From Pseudomonas sp. ICMP 561 (GTDB lineage: Bacteria; Pseudomonadota; Gammaproteobacteria; Pseudomonadales; Pseudomonadaceae): a stretch of 64,000 nucleotides of DNA. The translations under genes were made by a program, and so were the position numbers. This document shows positions 42,971-50,362 of the stretch, piece after piece; the stretch's first letter is position 1, and each line of letters opens with the position of its first letter. The DNA lies in NCBI RefSeq assembly GCF_002699985.1, contig NZ_LKBT01000001.1:310001-374000 (forward strand). Direction: 5' to 3'. The notes below the pieces were generated by a model that ran no database searches, was not told where the DNA came from, and was given only the letters and a program-made list of their open reading frames with translations.

Positions 42971-45448
42971 ATGAATATGCGCGTCTCCCCTGATATGCCC
43001 AGCCAGATTCCTCTCAACGGTCAGGAGGGGATGCATTCAAACGACGCTCCGGGCCAGGGAGTCAAAGGCGCGGTAGTGCCGATGAAAGCCTTCGTGGCCG
43101 GTAATGGCGGTGGCGGCATCTCCTTCGGCCAAGGCAACACCACACAAGTGCCCCGCCAGCCAAACAGCCAATTTGCAGCCGGCAAGACTCAAGACGCGCC
43201 CTCGCCCTCGGCGCTCATCTCGTTGTTCAAGGAAGTACTGGAACGCCTCAGCACACCCGGCGGAGATCAACCCGAGGAAGCAGCATTCGGTAAGCCAGCT
43301 CAGCCGCAAGGCACAGGTGCGCAGCGCACCAGTAAACCAGACGGAGTTGACAGAACCTTCGGCGTGACAGCCCCCAAGGCCACTCATGCCCCCACAGGCG
43401 CAGCTCCCACGGCCAGAACGGGTCAGGATGCCGAGTTTCTCGATAACTCCAAATACTCCACACCAAAAGATCTGGAGAAATTCGGGCCGATGGTGGCCAA
43501 CTTGCCGCCCGCGCAGCAAGAGCAGGCGGCGAAAGAACTCAACCGCCCCATCGCGGCAGCGAAGATGGCCGCTGCGGGCGGTCCGGACGCAGAAAAAGCC
43601 AAGGCATTCATCGAGGCCAATCCGGTGCTCAAGACCGCAGCGGATGTCGGCAAGCGCGGCGGTCAGGCTGACGGGAAAACCACCGATGGTGATTACAAGT
43701 CGCTGGCGAAAAATCTCGAGAAGGCTCGGGACGCCGGGGCGAAATCCGTCAATGAGTACATGAAAGACAATCCCAAAGCTGACCCGCAATCGCTGCAGAT
43801 GGTGACCAATGCGGCGTTGCTGCGGGCCAACGAACCCATCACCAAATGCGCCGATCCGAAAAAAGCTGCAGGGGGTGAAGAGAAAGTTGGCAAGTACACC
43901 ACGGTCGATGACCTCAAGGCGTTGTCCTCTGGCAACCCTGGCTTGTCCAGCCTGCTGACAACCTCAGCGAAAACGTTTGCCCAGCCAGGTTTCTCTGACT
44001 TGCTCGACCAGGGCGGACTGGAAGGCAAGGCACTGGCGAAGAAAAGCGCCGACGGCGATATCAGCACCCGGAACATAGAAGACTGGATCAAGAAACAGGC
44101 CCCTACAAACGGCGGCGAATTCGCGGCCATGATGAGCAGCGCCGCGACGCTCAACGCCACAGCAGGCGTTGATATCAGCGCCCTGAACGAAGACGTTTTT
44201 GCCAATCCTGACAAATACAGCGGAGACCAGAAAGCAGCGGTCATGGTCAAACTGCAGAAAACCCTGGAGAGCGTGGAAGCCGGACAAAGTCTGCGCAAGA
44301 CCGAGAAGACTGAAACGGCTCTGAAGGAAAAAATCGCACAGTTGCAAGGCGATAAAGACGTACAAGCCTTCCTCGACAAATCGATTCCCGAACAGCAGAG
44401 GAAGTTGATCAGCAACGACCCTGCTCTGAAACAAGCGGTCAATCAGCGTTACCAGAGCCTGACCTCGGGTAACTCACTGGAAACCGATATGCGGGGCGAT
44501 TTTGATGCGGTGACCAAAGACAAAGACGGCAAGCCGGTCAAGGATCCATCCTCTCCTGATTACAGTGCTTCGGTCGGCAACCTGAGCGCCGAATTGCAAA
44601 TGCAAAAAGATTTGCGCGGCCCTGACGCAGGTGTTCCCACAGCCAGCGATGTAGTGGCGAACCGTCCGGATTTGAGCGCCGAACTGCAACTCTCTTACCA
44701 ACAGAATTTTGCCCAGGGCGGCAAAATGAACGAGCAAATGAAGTCGAAGGACGCCAAGCCGGAAAAAGTACTGGCCGACGTCGACGGCCAGAAAGCAGCC
44801 TACGACGCTGTGTTGCCGCCAGAAATTACCGCCGCCAGCCAGGACGCCTACACCGAGGCCACGCTGGCCGCCTTGAAGACCACCAAGGCTGGCGTCGACA
44901 TGATTACCGACTTCAAGGACGCCACTGCCGGGCTGGGCAATAAAGATCCACAAAGCATCACCGCAAAGGACTTGAAAGCCGAAGCTGAAAAGCGTGCCAA
45001 TACTGCCCTTGACGGCAAGGGCATGGCGGGTGGCGCTCTGGGCGCGGCTGGCGGTGTGTATGCCATGACGTCCGTTTCCGGATTGCTGGCTCAGGGTAAG
45101 GATGCCGAGGCAGGTAAAGCGATCTACGACAGTATCCGTGGCGCGGGCACCGCTGCGCGGGTTGGCTATGACCTGGCAACCAAATCAAGCACTGCCGGTG
45201 GGGAGATCGCCGGTAAAGTCGCGGGTAGAGCCGTCGGCGCGATTGCCGGCCGTGTTGCAGGCATGGCGGCTGCCAGTGCAGTCGCAAGCGCCGTGCCGGT
45301 CGTTGGCTGGATCGCCGATGCGGCCATGGCGATAGGTTTCGGCATCAAAGCGATTATCGATGCGGTGCACAAAAAACAGGATCAGAAGGCTTTCGATCAC
45401 AATGTTGATCCAACGCTGGACCAGTTTGGTATTCCCAAGGCGCATTAA
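42971..45448 (+). CDS. hrpK: Type III translocator-like protein HrpK
   Basis: An 825-residue secreted protein. HrpK1 of P. syringae is a putative translocon component that helps effectors enter plant cells. It is hydrophilic, Ala/Lys/Asp-rich and repetitive for most of its length (STPKDLEKFGPMVANLPPAQ, YTTVDDLKALSS). Two hydrophobic regions near the C terminus (around GALGAAGGVYAMTSVSGLLA and AVPVVGWIADAAMAIGFGIK) could insert into membranes. There is no Sec signal. AAGG stands eight bases before ATG 42971; ATG 42965 is too close to it. In P. syringae hrpK adjoins hrpL. Here a palindromic element and four extra genes separate them. Confidence 0.88.
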   Translation: MNMRVSPDMPSQIPLNGQEGMHSNDAPGQGVKGAVVPMKAFVAGNGGGGISFGQGNTTQVPRQPNSQFAAGKTQDAPSPSALISLFKEVLERLSTPGGDQPEEAAFGKPAQPQGTGAQRTSKPDGVDRTFGVTAPKATHAPTGAAPTARTGQDAEFLDNSKYSTPKDLEKFGPMVANLPPAQQEQAAKELNRPIAAAKMAAAGGPDAEKAKAFIEANPVLKTAADVGKRGGQADGKTTDGDYKSLAKNLEKARDAGAKSVNEYMKDNPKADPQSLQMVTNAALLRANEPITKCADPKKAAGGEEKVGKYTTVDDLKALSSGNPGLSSLLTTSAKTFAQPGFSDLLDQGGLEGKALAKKSADGDISTRNIEDWIKKQAPTNGGEFAAMMSSAATLNATAGVDISALNEDVFANPDKYSGDQKAAVMVKLQKTLESVEAGQSLRKTEKTETALKEKIAQLQGDKDVQAFLDKSIPEQQRKLISNDPALKQAVNQRYQSLTSGNSLETDMRGDFDAVTKDKDGKPVKDPSSPDYSASVGNLSAELQMQKDLRGPDAGVPTASDVVANRPDLSAELQLSYQQNFAQGGKMNEQMKSKDAKPEKVLADVDGQKAAYDAVLPPEITAASQDAYTEATLAALKTTKAGVDMITDFKDATAGLGNKDPQSITAKDLKAEAEKRANTALDGKGMAGGALGAAGGVYAMTSVSGLLAQGKDAEAGKAIYDSIRGAGTAARVGYDLATKSSTAGGEIAGKVAGRAVGAIAGRVAGMAAASAVASAVPVVGWIADAAMAIGFGIKAIIDAVHKKQDQKAFDHNVDPTLDQFGIPKAH

Positions 45449-46250
45449 CACATCTCCATGCAGGGATGTTTGTGTACATATCCGTTAACGCGTTAATGGC
45501 ATGTATTGGTTGCGCTTTTACAGCGCGTCACTTTTGATAGAGCGCAAAAGTAACCAAAACGCTCTTGCCCCACCACTGGGTGCCTCGCTGTCGCTCGGCA
45601 TACCCGTAATCCGACATTGCTGCGTGGGGCCGCCGCCACCGGCCATCCCTGGCCTGAGGCGGCTAAACCGGCATCCCTGCCGGTTCACCCCACACAGCAA
45701 TATCGAATTCCGGCCGGCGTGGTTTAACGGGGCGCCTAAGATCAAGATCAAGATCAAAAGCAGATCAAAAGCAAAGCGAAGACAGCGGAATCACCGTGGG
45801 CCGGTAGGAGCGAACTTGTTCGCGAGACGCCAGCACAGCCAAAACAGGCATCGTCGGACACACCGCTTCGCAGCCTTCGGCAGCTCCTACAGAAGATCGG
45901 TAAGTTCACACAACCAGGTCGGCTGTCAGGCCGCCGCGCTTTTGATTTTGATGTGGGGCGCCCCGTTAAACCACGCTGGCCGAACGTAGATTCTGAAGCG
46001 TGGGCAACCCGGCAAGGATGCCGGGTTAGCCGCACCGGGCCATGGATGGCCCATTGCGGCGGCCCACGGTTCAGGATCTGCGTTCGGGTACACCGAGCGA
46101 CAGCGAGGTGCCGAGTGGTGGGGTAAAAGCCTTTTGGTTACTTTTGGGCCCCAAAAGTGACGCGCCGTAAGGGCGCAACCAATAGAAGCCACTAACGTGG
46201 TAAAGGATATGTACACAAACATCCCACCCCATGGAGAAGGAAAAGATGTG
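45449..46250. repeat. Large palindromic element (two ~310-base arms)
   Basis: The left arm (45449-~45765) and right arm (~45938-46250) are imperfect inverted copies. Shared landmarks are GGATGTTTGTGTACATATCC at the outer ends, GCGCGTCACTTTTG, AAAAGTAACCAAAA, CCTCGCTGTCGCTCGG, and GCGTGGTTTAACGGGGCGCC near the inner ends. Similar blocks recur between genes in Pseudomonas chromosomes and are often mis-annotated as small proteins. The core holds a hybrid REP pair and short GATCAA repeats. There is no transposase. It occupies the whole gap 45449-46268, between convergent hrpK and the hrpL operon. Confidence 0.85.
45803..45891. repeat. Hybrid REP pair inside the palindrome
   Basis: The left arm GGTAGGAGCGAACTTGTTCGCG is one REP subtype. 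The right arm CGCAGCCTTCGGCAGCTCCTACA is another. The arms match only at their outer GTAGGAGC/GCTCCTAC ends, as if two elements recombined. Confidence 0.7.
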
Positions 46251-46268
46251 CATATACCTATGCTCTAC

Positions 46269-46823
46269 TCAGCGATCAGCAACCATCCGCTTCAGTCGTT
46301 CCTGAATCTTGCTTTTATAAAGCCGCGCCGGTTCGCCACCCGCCGGGCGATGGTACATGCCAGCAGCGCTGACCCAGTCTCCGGTTTGCTGATAATACTG
46401 ACGTAGCAACAAGGCAGCGCTTTGCAGGTTATTGATCGGGTGGAGCGCATCGCAGGGCTCGCGAAACCGGGCGCGACCGATATAACCCCAGTTCTGCTGA
46501 GTCAGGCCGATATCCACCGCATACACACCCTGCTCGGAGATTGCCTTGAGCACCGCGCGGCAGGCCTCATCGCGTGTTTCGAAACGCAGAGGCTTGCCCT
46601 TGACGTTAAGGGTCCAGGGCCATGGGTAATACCCGATGCGCAATTGCGTGTTGCTTTCAGTCTGCGCCACCGCATAAAGCAACTGCGCCGGGACACCGGC
46701 GGCCTCGGCCACCTGTCGGTACGCGGTTGGCGGACCTGCCCAGGCGGGATCAGCCGCTAATACGCCGAAGAACGCCAGCAGCGCACCTAACTGCCCCGTC
46801 CTCACCCGACGTTCCCGCCTCAT
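46269..46823 (-). CDS. Lytic transglycosylase, SLT type, exported
   Basis: A 184-residue peptidoglycan-cleaving enzyme. A Sec signal (RTGQLGALLAFFGVLAADPAWA-GPP) is followed by a compact SLT/lysozyme-like domain with catalytic E56 in YAVAQTESN and the ADIGLTQQNWG-type motif (VYAVDIGLTQQNWGYIGRA). Short enzymes of this kind (IagB, HrpH-like, conjugation VirB1-like) open the cell wall for secretion machines. The stretch YYPWPWTLNVKGKPLRFETR is reminiscent of those in integrative conjugative elements. The ATG overlaps the preceding micro-ORF stop. It is the last gene of the hrpL operon and a likely helper for building the secretion needle. Confidence 0.85.
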   Translation of the reverse strand: MRRERRVRTGQLGALLAFFGVLAADPAWAGPPTAYRQVAEAAGVPAQLLYAVAQTESNTQLRIGYYPWPWTLNVKGKPLRFETRDEACRAVLKAISEQGVYAVDIGLTQQNWGYIGRARFREPCDALHPINNLQSAALLLRQYYQQTGDWVSAAGMYHRPAGGEPARLYKSKIQERLKRMVADR

Positions 46824-46927
46824 GCCAACATCTGCCAGTTGCCCCGCGAATCGGCAGCGTTTGCGGCAGCGCCTTTGTCATCGATGGATACTGACCAGAG
46901 GCGTCGAATACTGATGCTGATATTCAT
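46820..46927 (-). CDS. Micro-ORF (35 aa) coupled to the transglycosylase
   Basis: A 35-residue frame (MNISISIRRLWSVSIDDKGA at the start) with AAGGAAG five bases before its ATG. Its TGA overlaps the ATG of the lytic transglycosylase (ATGA). It may be a real small protein or mainly a translational coupler. No family recognised. Confidence 0.5.
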   Translation of the reverse strand: MNISISIRRLWSVSIDDKGAAANAADSRGNWQMLA

Positions 46928-46964
46928 AAAGCTTCCTTGACGGTAGAAAGACAAACATCGGCCA

Positions 46965-47384
46965 TCAGTAACGGATGTCCGGCATGTTGCGCTGGTTGAG
47001 ATGCTGTTGTTGAATTCGCTGGCGCAAGCGCTGCTGCTCGACAATGCGACGTTGGGCATTGCGCTGCTGATTGATCTGGTCTTGCTGTCGGCGCTGCTGA
47101 AGGTAGCGCTGTTGATTGAGTTCTTCTTGCTGCTGGCGCTCCTGGAGGTAGCGCTGCTGAGTACGGCGGTTGTCCTGCGCTTGCTGCGCAGCCCGGCATT
47201 GCGCAACGACGGTTGCCAGCTGTCCGCGCCATTTAGCTGCACCGACGTTGTCCTGATCTGCAATTGCCTGAGCCAGACGCTGGCTTGCAGCCCTGTGAGC
47301 CTGGTAGCAGGCGCTGGGGGTAGGCCATGCCGCTTGCGCCAGACAAGGCATCAACACCATGACCAGGCACAGCATGATTTTCAT
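46965..47384 (-). CDS. Exported glutamine/arginine-rich coiled-coil protein
   Basis: A 139-residue protein with a signal peptide (MKIMLCLVMVLMPCLAQAAW). The mature protein has two cysteines, in SACYQAHRAA and VVAQCRAAQQ. A long Gln/Arg-rich helix with QQRYLQERQQQEELNQQRYL-type repeats probably forms a coiled coil in the periplasm. GTGGAG precedes the ATG. It sits between the 320-aa gene and the transglycosylase unit. Function unknown. A partner or scaffold for the transglycosylase or the secretion apparatus is possible by context only. Confidence 0.7.
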   Translation of the reverse strand: MKIMLCLVMVLMPCLAQAAWPTPSACYQAHRAASQRLAQAIADQDNVGAAKWRGQLATVVAQCRAAQQAQDNRRTQQRYLQERQQQEELNQQRYLQQRRQQDQINQQRNAQRRIVEQQRLRQRIQQQHLNQRNMPDIRY

Positions 47385-47458
47385 GATCACATCTCCACTT
47401 GCGTCACCACCTATCAATCTGTGTGGTCACAGCATGCGAAAACGTTGCATGTAATCGA

Positions 47459-48421
47459 TCAGTCAATCAGGTCACGCCAGCCCGGGTCGATATCGAGCGC
47501 CAGGCCAGCATTGTGAAGGGTGTCCAGCAATCGATAGAGCGCGCTGCGATCAGCGATAGGGCACTGGGCGGGATAGTCGCCAACTGGATGGGGCAGGAAA
47601 AGCATGGCAGGGAAGTCATCTGCCGCCAGGCCGCCCGGGCGAGGCCTGATGTCTTGCTCAAGCGGGGCTATTCCGGCGGCGTCGTCATCCAGCGCGGCGA
47701 GGATCATTTCGATGCGTCCGGCCAGCTCGGCGCACGCTGGATCAACAGGCTCAGGGTTGTCGCCCAGGCTACGCCGATAGGCAGCGTTCCAGACCTGGGT
47801 TTCTTCATAGCTGGGGCCACCGCAATCGAGCAGCGGTGCCAGCAATAAAAGCTCGTAATCCCCCGCCTTACCGACCGGCTCAGCCCGAGTGGTGGCAAGC
47901 GTCAAGGGCATGCTGCCTTGCCAGAGGCTCCACTGGTCCGGGCTTTCGCGCCGCGCCAGGAGCGAAAGAATCTGATTGCCGATACCCAGAGTTTGCAAAC
48001 TCTGTATCCCGTTGCGTTCCCCGCCCATCGCCAACAACTCACCCTCGTTAAGCATCTGGCGCAAGCGGCTGTCGCTGAGCAAGGCGGGATTTACTGCAAG
48101 GCTTGTGCTCTGAGGCACGGCATCGGGCGATGGCAAGAGGTCTGGCTGGCTGAAACCCGTCAAGCTGTCGAGTTCCCACAACGGCCGCCCATCGACCCAC
48201 AATTGGGTCAACCCCGAGGCTCTGGCCCGCACACCGAACACAATGCGCCTGCGTTCGGAAAACCGCTGGAATGCATAGGCATGGGCGCCCGGCATACCGG
48301 GCCACGCAGCATTGCCGGCTTTCTGCAAGCATTGGTCAAGGGGATCTTGAGCGGCCCGTAACGGCACGGGCGCCAAGCCGGGCTGTATTTGCCGCGGACC
48401 GCCAATCTTGAAGTTCGACAT
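47459..48421 (-). CDS. Unknown protein directly downstream of hrpL
   Basis: A 320-residue soluble protein with no signal peptide, beginning MSNFKIGGPRQIQPGLAPVP. Notable stretches are LSERRRIVFG-like RFSERRRIVFGVRA, TQLWVDGRPLWELDSLTGFS and a Trp/Asp-rich end (DIDPGWRDLID). It starts nine bases after the hrpL stop behind an AGAGG site, so it is almost surely on the hrpL transcript. I do not recognise a family. It is not part of the standard P. syringae hrp/hrc cluster as I know it. A chaperone, an effector, or a regulator acting with HrpL are all open. Confidence 0.75.
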   Translation of the reverse strand: MSNFKIGGPRQIQPGLAPVPLRAAQDPLDQCLQKAGNAAWPGMPGAHAYAFQRFSERRRIVFGVRARASGLTQLWVDGRPLWELDSLTGFSQPDLLPSPDAVPQSTSLAVNPALLSDSRLRQMLNEGELLAMGGERNGIQSLQTLGIGNQILSLLARRESPDQWSLWQGSMPLTLATTRAEPVGKAGDYELLLLAPLLDCGGPSYEETQVWNAAYRRSLGDNPEPVDPACAELAGRIEMILAALDDDAAGIAPLEQDIRPRPGGLAADDFPAMLFLPHPVGDYPAQCPIADRSALYRLLDTLHNAGLALDIDPGWRDLID

Positions 48422-48430
48422 GCTTACCTC

Positions 48431-48976
48431 TCACGCGCGAAAACCTTCTGGCAGATTATCACGCAACTGCGTGCGGGCCCTGGACAGGCGGGAGCGAATT
48501 GTACCGATCGGCACACCCAACACATCGGCAGCATCCTGGTAACTGCCTTCGGTTTCGACAGTGACTTCCAGCGTATGACGCATGACGGCTGGCAGTACGG
48601 CGATAGCTTGAACAGTGCGCTCCAGGTCTCGATAACTTTCTATGTGACCGCAAATATCCAGACTTGGCTCGGCATGCGCAAGCTGCTCCTCGAACTCGAC
48701 GTGCATGGGCCGACGATAGAGTTTGCGAAAATGATTACGGATCAGATTCAGGGCGATACCGCATAACCAGGTCTCGGGTTTGCACTGTTGCAAAAAGCGG
48801 CTTTCGGCATTCAGGGCTTCGACAAAAGTTTGCTGAAGAATGTCTTCGGCATCCTCCTGATTAATGACGCGCTTATGTATGAAATTCTGCAGTTTCTGAA
48901 GTTGTTGTTGGGTCAACTGGGCGAAGCAGGAGGTGCCGGTCCGCGTGGGCAGTAAGCTCTGGTTCATCGCGTTCAT
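48431..48976 (-). CDS. hrpL: ECF sigma factor HrpL
   Basis: A 181-residue alternative sigma factor that recognises hrp boxes and switches on the type III regulon. Region 2 includes LQNFIHKRVINQEDAEDILQ and WLCGIALNLIRNHFRKLYRR. Region 4 includes YQDAADVLGVPIGTIRSRLS, the -35-binding helix-turn-helix. The length is normal. ATG 48976 is used with AGGGA upstream; ATG 48967 is an alternative. A sigma-54-type promoter lies upstream, fitting known HrpR/HrpS control. It is divergent from hrpJ and is followed by four extra genes. Confidence 0.95.
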   Translation of the reverse strand: MNAMNQSLLPTRTGTSCFAQLTQQQLQKLQNFIHKRVINQEDAEDILQQTFVEALNAESRFLQQCKPETWLCGIALNLIRNHFRKLYRRPMHVEFEEQLAHAEPSLDICGHIESYRDLERTVQAIAVLPAVMRHTLEVTVETEGSYQDAADVLGVPIGTIRSRLSRARTQLRDNLPEGFRA

Positions 48977-49036
48977 ACTGAATTATTCCCTTAGATCCTC
49001 GTCGTGAGCGCTTCACGGCGATACTAAGACTCCTAT

Positions 49037-49052
49037 AGCGAAACCTGTGCCA
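49037..49052 (-). promoter_or_regulatory. Sigma-54 promoter of hrpL
   Basis: On the minus strand TGGCACAGGTTTCGCT keeps the required GG-N10-GC of the -24/-12 elements (consensus TGGCAC-N5-TTGCW). The -12 part reads TCGCT instead of TTGCT. It lies 61 bases before the hrpL start, in the right orientation. HrpR/HrpS and IHF sites are expected in the A/T-rich stretch at 49055-49110. Confidence 0.75.
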
Positions 49053-49199
49053 GGCTTTAAAAACTATATAAATTATTGTTTTTAATAATATTTTTAATCT
49101 AACAGTAATGTTTTGTGCGCAAGCTTTTGCAAGCACCCTCGAAAAGCTTCGCAACATCTTGCAAATCTTCCTGATCAGACGCTGGCCTGTTTTTCGCGT

Positions 49200-49227
49200 G
49201 GAACCGGATAGCGCCTGCGACCACACA
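49200..49227 (+). promoter_or_regulatory. HrpL box of the hrpJ operon
   Basis: GGAACC, 15 bases, CCACACA, a full consensus match 31 bases before hrpJ. It would drive hrpJ through hrcU. Confidence 0.93.
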
Positions 49228-49258
49228 GAGAGGTGTACTCCAGACGCGTAGACGGCTC

Positions 49259-50362
49259 ATGTCCCTCAACCACATCACCCCCCTGCCGCACACCACTGTG
49301 CATACAGCGACGCCGCAGCCCGCTGCTTCTCCTGTCGCAAAGGCAGGGGCGACCAGCGTGCATCAGCAAGGCGAGTCTGCGCACATGATGCAGCAGATGA
49401 GCGCTGCACTCGCCTCTATGAGCAAGCCTCTGAGTCAGCGCGAAGTGGTGTGTGGACAGCACGCCAGCAGTCAGCCGATGAGCCTGCAACAGTTGTTGCA
49501 GGGAATAGGCAACCATGCGCCGACGCAACTGAACGCCCGGTTGAACAAAATGCGCCAGCAGCTACGGCAGCAGAAATCAGTCAAGGAGATGGTCAAGGAC
49601 CAAGGCGACAATCCGCTTCGGACGCACCTGCTGCTCAGCGAAATTGCTCACCAGGCCGAGGAACAGGGCAATGATGCAGAGGCCGAACAGGCCCAGGCGC
49701 AACTTGACGCACTGGATGCCGAGCACGGCGAGGAAATAAAGACCGGTCTGAGCATCACTCCAGCGCTGACCCACGCAGTGAAAGACCCGGATCTGCGCGA
49801 TAACTTGCGCACTATTTATTACCAACACCTGATCAAGAACCCGTCACTGGGTAACTTCATGGAAGCGGTGCTGCATCTGTGCGGCGAGAAAAATTTCATC
49901 AAAGGCCTGCGGGCCCTGCAACAAGCCCTTGCCGACGATATCGCCAACCTTGCGCAATTGCCCCAGGAGGGCAAGTTGCGCTCGTTGATGGAAAGCCTTG
50001 GGCGCACCACTCAGCTCAACAATCTGGTGCATGGTTGCTCGGACCTGGCCAGCCGCATGGTGGCTAAAAATCCGGCCATGACCTTGAGCGGCCTGCTGTT
50101 GATGCGTCAATTGATGCAACTGGCCAACCAGTCGATGAACGTACGCGACACCCAGCAACTCTCGGAAAAAGTTGGCGGCCCATCGCCGACGCTGCAACTG
50201 ACCTTCCTCAACGGCCTGCGTCATCTGCTTGCCGACCTGCCCAACGGTCTGTGGCGCGACGACAAGACGCGCCAGACCTCATTGCGCAACGTCTTGCTGA
50301 TCATGGACGAGCTCGGGCAAAGCGAACGCAAGGCCCTGCCAGACCGGAGTAGCCGTTTATGA
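49259..50362 (+). CDS. hrpJ: Type III gatekeeper HrpJ (SctW)
   Basis: A 367-residue protein of the YopN/SepL/InvE gatekeeper family. It controls the switch from translocator to effector secretion and is itself secreted in P. syringae. The disordered N terminus (MSLNHITPLPHTTVHTATPQ) is the export signal. The helical core includes IYYQHLIKNPSLGNFMEAVL, and the TyeA-like end includes LTFLNGLRHLLADLPNGLWR. It is the first gene of the operon and its stop overlaps the hrcV start by four bases. Confidence 0.93.
   Translation: MSLNHITPLPHTTVHTATPQPAASPVAKAGATSVHQQGESAHMMQQMSAALASMSKPLSQREVVCGQHASSQPMSLQQLLQGIGNHAPTQLNARLNKMRQQLRQQKSVKEMVKDQGDNPLRTHLLLSEIAHQAEEQGNDAEAEQAQAQLDALDAEHGEEIKTGLSITPALTHAVKDPDLRDNLRTIYYQHLIKNPSLGNFMEAVLHLCGEKNFIKGLRALQQALADDIANLAQLPQEGKLRSLMESLGRTTQLNNLVHGCSDLASRMVAKNPAMTLSGLLLMRQLMQLANQSMNVRDTQQLSEKVGGPSPTLQLTFLNGLRHLLADLPNGLWRDDKTRQTSLRNVLLIMDELGQSERKALPDRSSRL

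Noticed and set aside
45501..46222. Several short open frames within the palindromic element
   Set aside because: They read through both arms of an inverted repeat and through REP sequence, have no ribosome binding sites, and are the kind of spurious protein often annotated in such repeats.
47420..47448. Weak HrpL-like box on the minus strand (GCAACG-N16-CCACACA)
   Set aside because: The -10 part is perfect and the position upstream of the Q-rich gene is tempting, but the -35 part matches only four of six bases and lacks GGAAC.
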